Shown here: one piece after another, positions 44,961 to 54,446 of the stretch
How the letters are laid out: every line of letters starts with the position of its first letter
How positions within the stretch are numbered: position 1 is the first letter of the stretch
Assembly (NCBI RefSeq): GCF_003002955.1
Contig: NZ_PVTJ01000005.1
Coordinates: forward strand, 1 to 64,000
Direction of reading: 5' to 3'
DNA: 64,000 nucleotides
Source: Glycomyces artemisiae
GTDB lineage: Bacteria; Actinomycetota; Actinomycetes; Mycobacteriales; Micromonosporaceae
The notes under the pieces: generated by a model
Told to the model about the DNA's origin: nothing
Seen by the model: the letters and a program-made list of their open reading frames with translations, nothing else
The model's database searches: none
Program-made: the position numbers and the translations under genes

Positions 44961-45317
44961 TCACGCCGGTAGCGGCGGTGCGCGTCCGGCGCAGACCCAG
45001 GCCCCGAACTGGAGCGCGACAGTCCCGCGGCGGCCCGGCCCCGCGGACTCCCGGTGCGCCACCGGCCCGCCGCCGCCCGCGTCCAGCCAGGCGGCCTCGC
45101 GGACGGTCGTCAGGCAGCTGCGCCACACCAGGGACAGCACGGCCAGCACGAGGCCGTACATGAGGAGCGCTATCGCGAGGGACGCCCGGTCGGAGACGTG
45201 GCAGTGCCCCAGGAGCAGGATCGAGAGCGGATGGGCCGCAACCCAGGCGAGGTACCCGAACGCGAACACCGCGGCGGCGGTGAACAGCTTCAGGCCGATC
45301 GCGCGCTGACGGTGAAT
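44961..45317 (-). CDS. Small membrane protein, possibly with an ATT start codon
   Basis: 118 residues if initiated at ATT 45317. The region has three hydrophobic helices (LKLFTAAAVFAFGYLAWVAA, SLAIALLMYGLVLAVLSLVW and a shorter one). The only in-frame ATG/GTG, GTG at 45269, would cut the first helix in half and has no binding site. ATT at 45317 is preceded by GGGGAGGA at the right distance (GGAGGACCGCCATT). ATT is known as a rare start (infC). No family recognised. Confidence 0.4.
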   Translation of the reverse strand: MHRQRAIGLKLFTAAAVFAFGYLAWVAAHPLSILLLGHCHVSDRASLAIALLMYGLVLAVLSLVWRSCLTTVREAAWLDAGGGGPVAHRESAGPGRRGTVALQFGAWVCAGRAPPLPA

Positions 45318-45440
45318 GGCGGTCCTCCCCAGATGTCCCGGAAATCGTAGTGCATCGTCCGCGAGCGCCCCTCGGATACGCCCAGGTCGCCTGATATCCG
45401 GCGAATTCGCAGGTCAAACCTCACATCGGGCGTTAATCGA

Positions 45441-45470
45441 TTGCCGGTTGTCGGACCCTCCCTTTACGCT
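45441..45470 (+). promoter_or_regulatory. Promoter of the ABC exporter, leaderless transcript
   Basis: TTGCCG (45441-45446), 18 nt, TACGCT (45465-45470). The expected start is 45476-45478, the GTG itself, and no Shine-Dalgarno sequence precedes it. A leaderless mRNA is likely. Confidence 0.45.
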
Positions 45471-45476
45471 CGGCAA

Positions 45477-47213
45477 GTGAGGTTCCTCCGTGCTCCCGAA
45501 TACCCGCTCGCCGACCCCCTGCTCCCGGACGGCTCGCGCGGCGACCCCATCGAGCCTCCGCGCACCCCGTGGCGCCTCCTCGCCTGGCTCGCCAGCCGCA
45601 ACAAGGGCCTCGCCGTCGCCGCGCTCATCACCTCCGGCATCGCGCTCGGCTCGCTCCCGGTCCTGCCGTACTTCCTCACCGGCGCCGTCGACAACGGCCT
45701 GCGCGAGCACGACTGGGGCGCCCTCGCCTTCTGGGCCGGCGGGATGGTCCTCGCCGGGTTCGCCACCGCCGGGATGATCGTCTGGTCCCACCGCCTCACC
45801 GTCTACTGGCGCATGGACGCCTCGTACCGCACGCTCCAGCTCGCTACCCGCAAGGTGAACCGCCTCGGCGACGAGCTGCGCCGCAAGGTCACCACCGGCG
45901 AGGTCGTCTCCGTCGGCGCCACCGACATCAACCGGATCTCCTGGGCCGTCGACTCGCTCTCGCCCACCGCGGGCTGCGTCATCGGCCTCATCGCCGTCGG
46001 CGTCCTCCTGTTCAACACCTCGGTCGCCCTGGGCCTCACCATCTTCATCGGCGTGTTCGTCGTCGGCCTCGTCACCGGCCCGGTCCTCAACAAGCTCCAG
46101 GACCGCCAGGAGGCCTACCGCGAGCGCGTCGGCGACATCACCGGCCGCGCCTCCGACATCGTCTCGGGCCTGCGGGTCCTGCGCGGCATCGGCGGCGAGG
46201 CCCGCTTCACCGCCTCCTACCGCCAGGACTCCGAGGCCCTGCGCGAGGCCGGGTACAAGGTCGCCGCCCCGCAGGCGTGGCTCAACGCGCTCGGCGAAGG
46301 CACCCCCGCGATCCTCCTCGGCGTCGTCATCTGGATCGCCGCCCGCCAGGTCGCCTCCGGGGACCTCACGCCCGGCCAGATGGTCGCCGCGTTCGGGTAC
46401 ACCAGCGCCCTGCTGCTGCCCGTCCACTGGCTCATCGGCTGCACCTACCGCATCATCGAAGGCCGCGTCGCCGCCGGGAAGGTCTGCGAGCTGCTCAACA
46501 CCCCCGAACGCGACGCCCCCGCCGAGATCCTCCCCGGACCCGCCGCCGGGGCCGAACTCCACGACCCCGAGTCCGGGCTCACCTTGGGCGGCGGTGAGCT
46601 CCTCGCCGTCGCCTCCGCCGACTCCGAGCAGGTCGCCCGCGTCTTCGACCGCCTCGGCGGCTACGAGCGCTCCGAGGCGCGCTTCGGCGACGTCCCCGTC
46701 GCCGGGCTCGACCGCGACGAGCTGCACCGCCGCGTCCTCGTCGCCGACCACGACGCGTACCTGTTCGCGGGCACCCTCGCCGCCGCGATCGGCGCCCGCG
46801 ACGGCCGCGACCGCGTCGATCTCGCCATCGAAGCGGCCTCCGCCGCCGACGTCGTCGAGTCCCTCCCGCACGGCCTCGACACCGAGCTCGACAACCAGGC
46901 CCGCACGCTTTCCGGCGGCCAGCGCCAGCGCCTCCGGCTCGCCCGCGCCGTCGCCGCCGCCCCCGAGGCGCTGCTGCTCCACGAGCCGACCTCCGCGGTC
47001 GACTCGCACACCGAGGCCCGCATCGTCGACCGCCTCGCCGAGACCCGCTCGGGCCTCGCCACCGCCGTCGCCACCACCTCGCCGCTGTGGCTCGGCCGCG
47101 CCGACCGCGTCGCGTTCGTCCAGGGCGGCAAGGTCACCGCCACCGGCACGCACCACGAACTCGCCGCCGAGCACCCCGACTACCGCGCACTCGTCTCCCG
47201 GGAGGAAGCATGA
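45477..47213 (+). CDS. Heterodimeric ABC exporter, half A (degenerate Walker A/B)
   Basis: 578 residues from GTG 45477. A six-helix membrane domain (residues about 30-325) is fused to an ATPase domain. The signature LSGGQ (478-482) is intact, but Walker A is replaced by an AVASADSEQVARVF stretch, the Walker B Asp is His502 (LLLHEPTSAVD), and the H-loop His is lost (TTSPLW). Half B has the opposite pattern. The 4-nt ATGA overlap with half B shows translational coupling. Substrate unknown; lipid or drug export is usual for the type. Confidence 0.9.
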   Translation: MRFLRAPEYPLADPLLPDGSRGDPIEPPRTPWRLLAWLASRNKGLAVAALITSGIALGSLPVLPYFLTGAVDNGLREHDWGALAFWAGGMVLAGFATAGMIVWSHRLTVYWRMDASYRTLQLATRKVNRLGDELRRKVTTGEVVSVGATDINRISWAVDSLSPTAGCVIGLIAVGVLLFNTSVALGLTIFIGVFVVGLVTGPVLNKLQDRQEAYRERVGDITGRASDIVSGLRVLRGIGGEARFTASYRQDSEALREAGYKVAAPQAWLNALGEGTPAILLGVVIWIAARQVASGDLTPGQMVAAFGYTSALLLPVHWLIGCTYRIIEGRVAAGKVCELLNTPERDAPAEILPGPAAGAELHDPESGLTLGGGELLAVASADSEQVARVFDRLGGYERSEARFGDVPVAGLDRDELHRRVLVADHDAYLFAGTLAAAIGARDGRDRVDLAIEAASAADVVESLPHGLDTELDNQARTLSGGQRQRLRLARAVAAAPEALLLHEPTSAVDSHTEARIVDRLAETRSGLATAVATTSPLWLGRADRVAFVQGGKVTATGTHHELAAEHPDYRALVSREEA

Positions 47214-49024
47214 CCACCACGGCGCCCGAACGCCCCGCCGCCGGCCAGCTGCCCGTCGCCGACACCCCCGCGGTCCGCCGCGCCTTCCTGCGGTTGCTCC
47301 TGTCCGAGAAGCGCCGCGCCGCCGCCGCGGTCGGCCTCCACCTCGTCGCCGCGGTCGCCGCCGCCGTCGCGCCGCTCCTCCTCGGCGAGATGCTCGACCG
47401 GCTCACCGCCGGAGAGGGCACCGGCGCCATCGACCGGCTCGCGCTCGGCCTCATCGCCTCCATCGTCGCCGTCGTCGCCTTCACCTGGCTCGGCACGTTC
47501 GTGTCCCACCGCCTCGGCGAGAAGCTCTCCGCGCGCATGCGCGTCGAGTTCGTCGACCGCGCCCTGCGCCTGCCGATGCCCGTCGTCGAGCAGGCCGGCT
47601 CCGGCGACCTCATGACCCGCTCCTCCGCCGACGTCCCCGAAGCCGGGGTCCTGTTCCGCGACGGCCTCCCGCAGATCATCGTCTCGGTCCTCAAGGTGAT
47701 CGTGTTCTTCAGCGCGATGCTCTGGGCCAGCCCGCTCCTGGGCCTGTGCATGCTCGTCGTCGTCCCGTCCCTGTACATCGGCACCCGCTGGTACCTCAAG
47801 CGCGCCCGCACCGGCTACCTCAACGAGCGCCAGGCCGAGTCCGGCATCGGCGACACCATCGGCGCCTCCGCCGACGGCGCCCGCACCACCGAGGCCTACC
47901 GCCTGCGCGAGATGCGCGACCGCGCCGGGGACGCCACGGTCGCCCGCCACTGGAAGGCCGCCCGCTACACCCTGTTCCTGCGCAGCGTGTTCTTCCCGTT
48001 CCTCGACGGCGCCTACGCCCTCCCCACCGCCACGGTCCTCCTCGTCGGCGGCGCGCTCTACTTCGACGGCGCCGTCACCCTCGGCACCGTCGCGTCCTGC
48101 GCGGTCCTCACCCGCCAGATCATGTTCCCGATCGACCACATCCTCATGTGGGTCGAGAAGGTCCAGCGCGGCTTCGCCGCCATGTCCCGCATCGAAGGCG
48201 TCGCCGAAGCCGAGGACACCGAAGCGGGCGCCACCACTGAGCGGCCCGTCGACGGCACCGTCGACCTCATCGACGTCCGCTACGCCTACCCGTCCGGCAC
48301 CCGCGACGTCCTCCACGGCGTCACCCTCAGCGTCCCCGCAGGCCAGCGCCTCGCCGTCGTCGGGCCCTCCGGCGCCGGGAAGTCCACGCTCGCGCGGCTC
48401 ATCTCCGGCTCGGACACGCCCCGCGAAGGCCGCGCCGCCATCGGCGGCGTCGACGTCGCCGCGCTCCCGCTCGACGAGCGCCGCCGCCGCGTCACCCTCG
48501 TCACCCAGGAGCACCACGTCTTCACGGCCTCCCTGCGCGACAACCTCATCCTCGCGAAGGCCGACGCCGCCGACCAGGAACTGCACGACGCGCTCGCCGC
48601 CGTCGGCGCCGACTGGGCCTTCGACCTGCCCGAGGGCCTCGACACGGCGCTGGGCGGCAAGGCCCGCGAGCTCGACGCCGCGTCGGCGCAGCAGATCGCG
48701 CTGGCGCGCATCATCCTCGCCGACCCCGATGTGGTGATCCTCGACGAGGCCACCGCGATGCTCGACCCGCGGGCCGCCCGCGACACCGAGCGCGCTCTGG
48801 CCGCGGTCCTGGAGGGCCGCACCGTGATCGCCATCGCGCACCGGCTGCACACTGCGCACGACGCCGACCGGATCGCCGTCGTCGAGGACGGCCGCGTCGC
48901 CGAGCTGGGGAACCACGACGAGCTCATCGCGCTCGACGGCCACTACGCGGCGCTCTGGCGGGCCTGGCACGGCGAGCCCGAGCACCGCGACGGCAATCTG
49001 GCCGCGGTCGGGAACCCGTTGTAG
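47210..49024 (+). CDS. Heterodimeric ABC exporter, half B (intact Walker motifs, degenerate signature)
   Basis: 604 residues. Membrane domain (about 20-345) then ATPase domain with Walker A GPSGAGKST (385-393), Walker B VVILDE (508-513) and H-loop IAHRL intact, whereas the signature is LDAASAQQ (488-495) in place of LSGGQRQR. With half A's intact signature, one working ATP site would form at the dimer interface and one dead site. GGAGGAAGC precedes the ATG. A hairpin follows the stop. Confidence 0.92.
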   Translation: MTTTAPERPAAGQLPVADTPAVRRAFLRLLLSEKRRAAAAVGLHLVAAVAAAVAPLLLGEMLDRLTAGEGTGAIDRLALGLIASIVAVVAFTWLGTFVSHRLGEKLSARMRVEFVDRALRLPMPVVEQAGSGDLMTRSSADVPEAGVLFRDGLPQIIVSVLKVIVFFSAMLWASPLLGLCMLVVVPSLYIGTRWYLKRARTGYLNERQAESGIGDTIGASADGARTTEAYRLREMRDRAGDATVARHWKAARYTLFLRSVFFPFLDGAYALPTATVLLVGGALYFDGAVTLGTVASCAVLTRQIMFPIDHILMWVEKVQRGFAAMSRIEGVAEAEDTEAGATTERPVDGTVDLIDVRYAYPSGTRDVLHGVTLSVPAGQRLAVVGPSGAGKSTLARLISGSDTPREGRAAIGGVDVAALPLDERRRRVTLVTQEHHVFTASLRDNLILAKADAADQELHDALAAVGADWAFDLPEGLDTALGGKARELDAASAQQIALARIILADPDVVILDEATAMLDPRAARDTERALAAVLEGRTVIAIAHRLHTAHDADRIAVVEDGRVAELGNHDELIALDGHYAALWRAWHGEPEHRDGNLAAVGNPL

Positions 49025-49036
49025 GACATACAGAAA

Positions 49037-49062
49037 TGGGCCCCGAGCGAAAGCCCGGGGCC
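49037..49062 (+). terminator. Hairpin after the ABC exporter operon
   Basis: 8-bp stem gggccccg / cggggccc with a 10-nt loop, 12 nt past the stop. No T tract follows. Confidence 0.5.
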
Positions 49063-49388
49063 CGTACTGGTCCGAGAACACCACCACAAGTCGGAACACC
49101 CACCGACTCGTTCTTAGCAAGGAAACAGAAAGGAAACCAGGAAACCCGTTCCGAACCAGTGCCGAAAGAGTATCACGTCACATTCGCCGTGGCTAGGGGG
49201 TCGTATCCACCCCGCTCTATCTGTGACAAACCGTTCCCGCGACCCGTCCGTCACACTCCGCGGCACCGGACCGTCCGCGCAGCTATGACCCGTCCGCGCC
49301 CCGGCCGTGCCCGCCTCGGGCCGCCGCCGCGCACGGCCTAGACTCGACTGGTCTTCCCGCAGCTAGTAACCGTTAGGAAACACCTGTC
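49063..49388 (+). other. Gap upstream of gatC with GGAAAC repeats and the gat promoter
   Basis: No gene is seen. The hexamer GGAAAC occurs three times at 49121-49126, 49132-49137 and 49140-49145 in a purine-rich tract, and again at 49376. A -10-like TAGACT at 49339-49344 is a candidate promoter for gatCAB, giving a roughly 38-nt leader. CGTCACA and TGTGAC form a loosely spaced pair further upstream. Confidence 0.35.
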
Positions 49389-49688
49389 GTGAGTACGATT
49401 TCACGCGAGGAAGTCGCGCACCTGGCGCGGCTGGCCCGCCTTGAGGTCACCGATGACGAGCTCGACGCCTTCGCCGGACAGCTCGACGTCATCCTCCAGT
49501 CGATGAAGACGCTCGCCGAAGTGGACACGGACGGCGTCCAGCCGACCTCGCACGCGGTGCCGCTGGTGAACGTGTTCCGGGAAGACCAGCCCCAGCCGTC
49601 CCTGCCCCGCGACGCCGTCCTCGCGGGCGGCCCCGACACCGCCGAGGACCGCTTCCGCGTCCCGCGCATCCTGGACGAGGAGGCTTAG
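49389..49688 (+). CDS. gatC: Asp-tRNA(Asn)/Glu-tRNA(Gln) amidotransferase subunit C
   Basis: 99 residues, starting MSTISREEVAHLARLARLEV, typical GatC. It stabilises GatA folding and wraps around the GatAB complex. GTG start with AGGAAA 12 nt upstream. gatA begins at the base after its stop. It starts the gatCAB operon, which amidates misacylated Glu-tRNA(Gln) and Asp-tRNA(Asn). Confidence 0.94.
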   Translation: MSTISREEVAHLARLARLEVTDDELDAFAGQLDVILQSMKTLAEVDTDGVQPTSHAVPLVNVFREDQPQPSLPRDAVLAGGPDTAEDRFRVPRILDEEA

Positions 49689-51188
49689 ATGAGCCGCATC
49701 ATCGACAAGACCGCCGCCGAACTGGCCGCGGACATCCGCGAGGGCCGCCTCACCTCCGTCGAGGCCACCACCGCGTTCCTCGACCGCATCGCCGCCGTGG
49801 ACGGCACGATCAAGGCGTTCCTGCACGTCGACCGCGACGGCGCGCTCGCCACCGCGGCCGAGGTCGACGCCGCGATCGCCGCCGGCGAGACCGTCGGCCC
49901 GCTCGCGGGCGTGCCGATCGCGATCAAGGACGTCGTGGTCACCAAGGGCCTCCCGACCACCGCGGCCTCCAAGATCCTCGAAGGCTGGATCCCGCCCTAC
50001 GACGCGACGATCGTCGAGCGCATCAAGGCAGCGAAGATGCCGATCCTCGGCAAGACGAACATGGACGAGTTCGCCATGGGCTCCTCCACCGAGTACTCCG
50101 CGTACTTCAAGACCCTGAACCCGTGGGACACCGGCCGCATCCCCGGCGGCTCCGGCGGCGGGTCCGCCGCCGCGGTCGCCGCGAAGATGGCCCCGCTCGC
50201 CATCGGCACCGACACCGGCGGCTCGATCCGCCAGCCCGGCGCCGTCACCGGCACCTTCGGTGCCAAGCCCACCTACGGCGGCAACTCCCGCTACGGGCTC
50301 ATCGCCTTCTCCTCGTCGCTCGACACGCCGGGCCCGGTGTCCCGCAACGCACTCGACGCCGCGCTCCTCCACGAGGTCATCTCCGGGTACGACCCGCGCG
50401 ACTCGACCTCCATCGACGCGCCCGTCCCGCCCGTCGTCGAGGCCGCCAAGACCGGGGCGAACGGCGACCTCACCGGTGTCAAGCTCGGCGTGGTCCGCGA
50501 GTTCGAGTCGACCTACGACGACGCCGAGCAGGGCGTCGTCGACGCGTTCCGCCAGTCCGTCGACCAGCTCGCGAAGCTCGGCGCCGAGATCGTCGAGGTC
50601 TCCTGCCCGTCGTTCGCGTACGCGCTGCCGACGTACTACCTCATCGCCCCCTCCGAGGCCTCCTCGAACCTCGCCCGCTACGACGGCGTCCGCTACGGCC
50701 TGCGCGCCGGGGACGACGGCAAGCACTCGCTCGAAGAGGTCATGAGCCTCACCCGCGAAGCGGGCTTCGGCCCGGAGGTCAAGCGCCGCATCATCCTCGG
50801 CACCTACGCGCTCAGCGCCGGGTACGTCGACGCGTTCTACGGCAAGGCCCAGAAGGTCCGCACGCTCATCAAGCAGGACTTCGAGAAGGCGTTCACGCAG
50901 GTCGACGCGATCATCAGCCCGACCACGCCGTTCGTCGCGTTCGAGTTCGGCGCCCGCACCGGCGACCCGTACCAGATGTACCTCGCCGACCTCTACACGA
51001 TCCCGACGAACATGTACGGCGGCCCCGGCGTCTCCGTCCCCGTCGGCCTCTCCGAGGGCATGCCCGTGGGCCTCCAGGTCATGGGCCCGGTCCTGGGCGA
51101 CGACATCACCTACCGCGTGGCGGCCGCCCTGGAGTCCACCCAGGACGTCCTGCTCGCCGACACCGCGCCCGAACTCGAAGGGAAGTAA
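49689..51188 (+). CDS. gatA: Asp-tRNA(Asn)/Glu-tRNA(Gln) amidotransferase subunit A
   Basis: 499 residues of the amidase signature family. Catalytic Lys80 (PIAIKDVVV), cis-Ser155 (PGGSGGGSA) and nucleophile Ser179 ([10 protein letters not shown]) are spaced 24 residues apart as expected. The usual GGSSGGS is GGSGGGS, but the catalytic Ser is kept. GatA hydrolyses glutamine and passes ammonia to GatB. The ATG directly follows the gatC stop. Confidence 0.96.
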   Translation: MSRIIDKTAAELAADIREGRLTSVEATTAFLDRIAAVDGTIKAFLHVDRDGALATAAEVDAAIAAGETVGPLAGVPIAIKDVVVTKGLPTTAASKILEGWIPPYDATIVERIKAAKMPILGKTNMDEFAMGSSTEYSAYFKTLNPWDTGRIPGGSGGGSAAAVAAKMAPLAIGTDTGGSIRQPGAVTGTFGAKPTYGGNSRYGLIAFSSSLDTPGPVSRNALDAALLHEVISGYDPRDSTSIDAPVPPVVEAAKTGANGDLTGVKLGVVREFESTYDDAEQGVVDAFRQSVDQLAKLGAEIVEVSCPSFAYALPTYYLIAPSEASSNLARYDGVRYGLRAGDDGKHSLEEVMSLTREAGFGPEVKRRIILGTYALSAGYVDAFYGKAQKVRTLIKQDFEKAFTQVDAIISPTTPFVAFEFGARTGDPYQMYLADLYTIPTNMYGGPGVSVPVGLSEGMPVGLQVMGPVLGDDITYRVAAALESTQDVLLADTAPELEGK

Positions 51189-51194
51189 GCGAAC

Positions 51195-52682
51195 ATGACG
51201 AAGTTGAACACCTTCGAGCAGGCCGTGGCGACCTACGAGCCCGTCCTCGGACTCGAAACCCACATCGAGCTCGACACGAAGACCAAGATGTTCTGCGGCT
51301 GCGCCACGACGTTCGGCGCCGAGCCCAACACCCAGGTCTGCCCCGTCTGCCTGGCCCTCCCCGGCGCCCTCCCGGTCGCCAACCGGGCCGCCGTCGAGGC
51401 CACCATCAAGATCGGCCTGGCGCTCAACTGCACCATCGCGTCCTGGACCCGCTTCGCCCGGAAGAACTACTTCTACCCGGACATGCCGAAGAACTTCCAG
51501 ACCTCCCAGTACGAGGAGCCGCTCTGCGAGGACGGCTACGTCGACGTCGTCGTCGACGGCGAGGTCCACCGCGTCGAGATCGAGCGCGTCCACCTCGAAG
51601 AGGACACCGGCAAGACCCTCCACGTGGGCGGCACGACCGGCCGCATCCACGGCGCCACCGAGTCCCTCGTGGACTACAACCGTGCCGGGATCCCCCTCGT
51701 GGAGATCGTCACCCGCCCCGTCCCGGGCACCGGCGCCCTCGCCCCCGAGGTCGCCCGCGCCTACACCGCCGAGCTGCGCGACATCGTGCGCTCCCTCGGC
51801 GTCTCCGACGTCCGCATGGAGCAGGGGTCCCTCCGCTGCGACGTCAACCTCTCGCTGAACAGGCCCGGCGAGGAGTGGGGCACCCGCACCGAGACGAAGA
51901 ACGTCAACTCCCTGCGCTCGGTCGAGCGCGCCGTCCGCTACGAGGTGCGCCGCCAGTCCGCGCTCCTCGACGCGGGGGAGCGGATCTTCCAGGAGACCCG
52001 CCACTTCCACGAGGCCACCGGCGAGACCAGCCCCGGCCGCTCCAAAGAGGAGGCCACGGACTACCGGTACTTCCCGGAGCCCGACCTCGCCGTCATGGAG
52101 CCGTCCCGCGAATGGGTCGAGGAGCTGCGCGCCTCCCTGCCGGAGCTCCCGCGCAAGCGCCGCGAGCGCCTCCAGGCCGAATGGTCCCTGGGGGACAAGG
52201 ACATGCAGTCGGTCGTCAACGCCGACGCCGTCGAGCTCATCGAGGCGACCGTGGCCGCCGGCACGACCCCCTCGGGGGCCGTCAAGTGGTGGCTCGGCGA
52301 ACTCTCCCGCCGCGCCAACGAGTCCGGCGAGGAGCTGGCCGCGCTCGCGATCACGCCCGCGCAGGTCGCCGAGCTCCAGGGCATGGTCGACGACGGGCGC
52401 CTGAACGACAAGCTCGCCCGCCAGGTCATCGACGGCGTCCTCGCCGGCGAGGGCTCCCCGGCCGACGTCGCCGCCAAGCGCGGCCTGGAGGTCGTCTCCG
52501 ACACGGGCGCGCTCGAAGCGGCCGTCGACGAGGCCATCGCCGCGAACCCGGCCGTCGCCGACAAGATCCGCGGCGGCACCCACGCCGCCGCGGGCGTCCT
52601 CATCGGCGCGGTCATGAAGGCCACCAAGGGCCAGGCCGACGCGGGCACCGTCCGCCAGATCATCCTGGACAAGCTGAGCTAG
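51195..52682 (+). CDS. gatB: Asp-tRNA(Asn)/Glu-tRNA(Gln) amidotransferase subunit B
   Basis: 495 residues. N-terminal kinase-like domain ([57 protein letters not shown]), the helical/YqeY tail ([23 protein letters not shown]). It activates the tRNA-bound carboxylate with ATP. It is 6 nt downstream of gatA, and a strong terminator ends the operon. Confidence 0.97.
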   Translation: MTKLNTFEQAVATYEPVLGLETHIELDTKTKMFCGCATTFGAEPNTQVCPVCLALPGALPVANRAAVEATIKIGLALNCTIASWTRFARKNYFYPDMPKNFQTSQYEEPLCEDGYVDVVVDGEVHRVEIERVHLEEDTGKTLHVGGTTGRIHGATESLVDYNRAGIPLVEIVTRPVPGTGALAPEVARAYTAELRDIVRSLGVSDVRMEQGSLRCDVNLSLNRPGEEWGTRTETKNVNSLRSVERAVRYEVRRQSALLDAGERIFQETRHFHEATGETSPGRSKEEATDYRYFPEPDLAVMEPSREWVEELRASLPELPRKRRERLQAEWSLGDKDMQSVVNADAVELIEATVAAGTTPSGAVKWWLGELSRRANESGEELAALAITPAQVAELQGMVDDGRLNDKLARQVIDGVLAGEGSPADVAAKRGLEVVSDTGALEAAVDEAIAANPAVADKIRGGTHAAAGVLIGAVMKATKGQADAGTVRQIILDKLS

Positions 52683-52691
52683 TCCACCACA

Positions 52692-52725
52692 GCGAAAGGC
52701 CGGGCGACACGCCCGGCCTTTTCGC
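52692..52725 (+). terminator. Intrinsic terminator of gatCAB
   Basis: Stem gcgaaaggccgggc / gcccggccttttcgc with loop gacac; a TTTT run lies within its 3' side. It starts 9 nt past the gatB stop. Confidence 0.85.
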
Positions 52726-52850
52726 GTTCACTGTCCGTTTGATTCCAGTGTGAGCTGCGAGTCTTCGGGTACCCCGGAGAGCGACGTTGTTCACAGAGGA
52801 TGGGTATCCTGGAGCGGTCAGGTGCACTGCGACCCGAGGAGGTGAGGGCC

Positions 52851-52949
52851 ATGGGCGACGACCCCGGATCTAGTCGAGATACGACCGCGTTCTTCCCATT
52901 TTGCTTTCACCGTGCCTCGCGCCCTCTTATCGTGAAGCGGGCGGCCTGA
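52851..52949 (+). CDS. Upstream ORF of mgtE, 32 residues
   Basis: The ATG is preceded by AGGAGGTGA (52837-52845), a perfect match to the anti-Shine-Dalgarno, 5 nt away. It encodes 32 residues starting MGDDPGSSRD and ending LIVKRAA, with an FFPF stretch in the middle, and stops 65 nt before mgtE. A candidate promoter (GACGTT...TATCCT at 52805-52810) precedes it. Leader peptides controlling Mg2+ transporter genes are known in enterobacteria (mgtL); this is an inferred analogue. Parts of its DNA resemble M-box motifs (AGGTGAGG, GAGATACG) but the rest does not. Confidence 0.55.
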   Translation: MGDDPGSSRDTTAFFPFCFHRASRPLIVKRAA

Positions 52950-53014
52950 CCTGCGTTTTCTGCTGACGCGTCGAGAGGCACGGCCCTTTCCTCGTGTTAG
53001 GAGGTGGCTGACGC

Positions 53015-54361
53015 ATGGCGACGACCATTCAGCCCATTTCGCCCGCGGCGGTCGATGAACTCGCCGCACTCCGGCTCGAACTCGCCGACTTCTCGACCGT
53101 CGAGCTCGTCGAAGAGCTCCCCCGCATGGACCTGGCCGACCAGGCGCTCAGGTTCCGCCTGCTCCCCAAGGACCGCGCGCTCGCCGTCTTCGAGGAGCTC
53201 GACCCGGTCCACCAGCAGGAGCTCATCGACGGCCTCAAGACCGACTTCGTGCGCGAGCTGCTCGAATCCATGGAGGCCGACGACCGGGCCAAGCTCTTCG
53301 ACGAGATGCCCGCGAAGGTCGCGACCCGCTTCCAGTCGCAGCTGAGCGCCGCCGACCGGCGCCAGACCGCCCAGCTCCTCGGGTACGACTCCGAGTCCGC
53401 CGGGCGCATCATGACGCCCGACTACGTGTCGCTGCGCGCGTCGATGACCGCCGCCGCCGCGATCGAGCGCATCCGGCACCTGCGCGAGCGGCCCCGGCAC
53501 CTCGACGTGCTGCCGGTGACCGACGGGCACCGCAAGCTCCTCGGCACCGTCACCCTCGCCGACCTCGTCAGCGCCGACCCCGACACCGAGGTCGCCGACC
53601 TCATCGCCAGCGAGCACTACCAGGTCGCCACCGACACCGACCAGGAGGAGGCCGCGCGCCTCATCCAGGAGGCCAACCTCAACGCGCTCCCGGTCGTCGA
53701 CCACGAGGACCGCCTCGTCGGCCTCATCACCTGGGACGACGCCATGGAGGTCCTCGAAGCCGAGGACACCGAGGACGTCGCCCGCAGCGCCGGCGCCGAG
53801 CCGCTGGACCGGCCGTACCTGTCGGCGGGCGTGTTCATGCTGGCGCGCAAGCGCGCCGTGTGGCTGCTCGTCCTCGCCGTCTCGGCCTCGCTCACCGTGA
53901 CCGTGCTCAACTACTACGAGACGTACCTGGCGAACGTCACCGTCCTCGCGGTCTTCATCTCGCTGCTCACCGGCACCGGCGGGAACTCCGGGTCGCAGGC
54001 GTCGGTGACGATCATCCGCGCCATGGCCGTCGGCGAGGTCCGCTTCTCCGACGCCTTCCGCATCACCTGGCGCGAGTCGCGCGTGGGCTTCGTCCTCGGC
54101 GCGCTGCTCGCGCTCGTCGGCGGACCCGTCGTCGGCTTCGTGTACGGCTGGGACATCGGGCTCATCATCGGGATCACCCTGCTGGTGATCTGCACGTGGT
54201 CCACGTTCGTCGGCTCGCTGCTGCCGCTGCTGGCCAAGAAAGTGGGCATCGACCCGGCCCTCGTCTCGGCCCCGATGGTCTCGACCCTGTGCGACGCCAC
54301 CGGTCTGCTCATCTACTTCACGGTGGCGGCCATCGTCCTCGGCCCGGCCCTCACCGGCTGA
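53015..54361 (+). CDS. mgtE: Magnesium transporter MgtE
   Basis: 448 residues. MgtE N-domain (EELPRMDLADQALRFRLLPKDRAL to MPAKVATRF), a CBS pair (ESAGRIMTPDYVSLRASMTAAAA, then SEHYQVATDTDQEEAARL and NALPVVDHEDRLVGLITWDD), and a five-helix pore domain (FISLLTGTGGNSGSQASVTIIRAMAVGE). The CBS region senses cytosolic Mg2+ and closes the channel. GAGGTGG lies 7 nt before the ATG. It has a 332-nt leader region that contains a small ORF with a perfect ribosome-binding site. Confidence 0.94.
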   Translation: MATTIQPISPAAVDELAALRLELADFSTVELVEELPRMDLADQALRFRLLPKDRALAVFEELDPVHQQELIDGLKTDFVRELLESMEADDRAKLFDEMPAKVATRFQSQLSAADRRQTAQLLGYDSESAGRIMTPDYVSLRASMTAAAAIERIRHLRERPRHLDVLPVTDGHRKLLGTVTLADLVSADPDTEVADLIASEHYQVATDTDQEEAARLIQEANLNALPVVDHEDRLVGLITWDDAMEVLEAEDTEDVARSAGAEPLDRPYLSAGVFMLARKRAVWLLVLAVSASLTVTVLNYYETYLANVTVLAVFISLLTGTGGNSGSQASVTIIRAMAVGEVRFSDAFRITWRESRVGFVLGALLALVGGPVVGFVYGWDIGLIIGITLLVICTWSTFVGSLLPLLAKKVGIDPALVSAPMVSTLCDATGLLIYFTVAAIVLGPALTG

Positions 54362-54375
54362 GCCGCAAGCGAAAC

Positions 54376-54436
54376 GCCCCCGGTGCCGCGCCTCTGTGCA
54401 AATTCACGGCTTGCAAGCGGCGCCGAGACCGGGGGC
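54376..54436. terminator. Bidirectional terminator between mgtE and CotH genes
   Basis: Outer stem gcccccggt / accgggggc with an inner GCCGC / GCGGC pair across a long loop. On the plus strand it is followed by tttcc. It lies between the convergent mgtE and cotH-type genes. Confidence 0.6.
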
Positions 54437-54446
54437 TTTCCCAGTT

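Noticed and set aside
49036..49341. 101-codon ORF upstream of gatC
   Set aside because: No family, hydrophobic or charged pattern, no binding site; starts inside a terminator hairpin.
49401..52583. 1,060-codon open frame on the minus strand opposite gatCAB
   Set aside because: Shadow of gatA/gatB with no domains; typical of third-position GC bias.
52837..52920. M-box (Mg2+) riboswitch upstream of mgtE
   Set aside because: AGGTGAGG and GAGATACG occur, but the downstream conserved core is not visible; AGGAGGTGA is better explained as a ribosome-binding site. Not excluded without a covariance-model search.
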